DNA from: an uncultured Pseudomonadota bacterium
Lineage (GTDB): Bacteria > Myxococcota_A > UBA796 > CAJQPC01
NCBI GenBank assembly: GCA_913060515.1
Contig: CAJXRZ010000020.1
Location: forward strand, 1-64,000
Reading direction: 5' to 3'
Length of the DNA: 64,000 nucleotides
This document shows positions 63,460 through 64,000 of this stretch, piece after piece. The notes below the pieces were generated by a model, which was given only the letters and a program-made list of their open reading frames with translations, was not told the origin of the DNA and did no database searches. The stretch's first letter is position 1. Each line of letters starts with the position of its first letter. Made by a program: the position numbers and the translations under genes.

Positions 63460-64000
63460 CAGGCCAGCTCCAGGTCGAGTAATAGGTCAGGCCCGACCCG
63501 CCGGGTGCTCCGGAAGCGGAAGCGCGGCGCGTCAGGAAGAGCAAAGGGTGCACCGCCCACGAAGTTGCGCCCACCAGCCAGGATCTTCGGCGCCATGAAC
63601 ACCAAGAGTCGGTCCACCAAGCCCTGATCCAAGAGGCTGCGGCTGATTCCCCCACCGCCCTCGACCAAGAGGTTGTGCACGCCCAGTCCGACCAGCTCCC
63701 GCATGACCTCACGCAGATCCAAGCCGCCGGGCCCCGCCGCCACGCGAATGATGTGGGCCGGCAGCTCCCGCTCAGGCGCGTCCACTCCGCAGAAGATGAC
63801 CGGCGGCCGATCCCCTGCCTGAAAGAGCCGAGCGCCCTCCGGAATGCGCAGCCGAGAGTCGATGACCACACGGAGCGGGTCCAATCCGCCCTCCGGCAAT
63901 CGAGTCGTCAGCTGGGGGTCGTCGGCCAAGAGGGTGCCGGATCCCACCAAGATTCCATCGCTGCGGTCGCGCATGCGGTGGCCTTCGCGGCGGGCCTCGG
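63459..64000 (-). CDS. ribD: Riboflavin biosynthesis protein RibD, 5' part beyond the window
   Basis: Partial, running off the right edge. The visible ~180 residues are the C-terminal reductase domain: EARREGHRMRDRSDGILVGSGTLLADDPQLTTR, LRVVIDSRLRIP, VHNLLVEGGGGISRSLL and the end FRSTRRVGPDLLLDLEL. The N-terminal deaminase domain should lie to the right of 64000. First of the rib genes seen, translationally coupled to ribE. Confidence 0.93.
   Translation of the reverse strand, partial: EARREGHRMRDRSDGILVGSGTLLADDPQLTTRLPEGGLDPLRVVIDSRLRIPEGARLFQAGDRPPVIFCGVDAPERELPAHIIRVAAGPGGLDLREVMRELVGLGVHNLLVEGGGGISRSLLDQGLVDRLLVFMAPKILAGGRNFVGGAPFALPDAPRFRFRSTRRVGPDLLLDLELA

Overview
The window looks like one end of a contig from a GC-rich Gram-negative bacterium of the Myxococcota or a related former deltaproteobacterial lineage. 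The grounds are a fungalysin-type protease ending in a MYXO-CTERM-like tail (Cys-Gly-Cys motif, hydrophobic helix, Arg run), many short-signal lipoproteins with Asp/Thr/Gly/Ser linkers, two-component and sigma-factor genes, and dense gene packing with 1-4 nt overlaps. Bases 1-42 are not genomic. They are an Illumina Nextera i5 adapter with an index, so the contig really begins at about base 43. I found no tRNA, rRNA, CRISPR array, transposase or prophage genes.

Layout, left to right. 43-3386: partial FecR-like protein, glutamine-dependent NAD synthetase, small secreted protein. 3387-3842: the only long gene-free stretch. It is full of hairpins and ends in a CAAAAGGAGG block, and I read it as a probable stand-alone HEARO / IscB-type omega RNA without its nuclease. 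3843-8608: membrane sulfatase-like enzyme, radA, and a long acyl-CoA dehydrogenase behind a near-perfect FadR-type operator. 8702-16060: NamZ-like muramidase, lipoproteins, class IV aminotransferase, subtilase, nitrilase-family amidase, glutaryl-CoA dehydrogenase. 16151-22292: heme-motif lipoprotein divergent from a histidine kinase, response regulator, TPR protein, aspartate kinase and phosphatidylserine synthase run.

22324-34575: MFS/spermidine-synthase fusion, two tiny pilin-like proteins, a TPR/zinc-finger protein, cysteine-rich envelope proteins, a metallophosphoesterase/tetraheme fusion, the MYXO-CTERM protease and a beta-barrel protein. 34675-40831: groES-groEL, rpoZ, urocanate hydratase, KhpA, ECF-like sigma factor. 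40937-50905: unknown acidic protein, DUF1460 amidase, phosphoglucomutase, lipoprotein trio, HAD phosphatase, cysteine-cluster protein, 2Fe-2S ferredoxin, A-type Fe-S carrier.

51000-58397 is a complete tryptophan operon, trpE-G-D-(small membrane protein)-C-(dienelactone hydrolase-like)-F-B-A, almost all of it translationally coupled. The right end on the minus strand is the riboflavin cluster ribD-ribE-ribB(X)-ribH with nusB and a DUF2752 membrane protein. The GTP cyclohydrolase II half of the RibBA-like protein has lost its zinc cysteines. ribD runs off the right edge.
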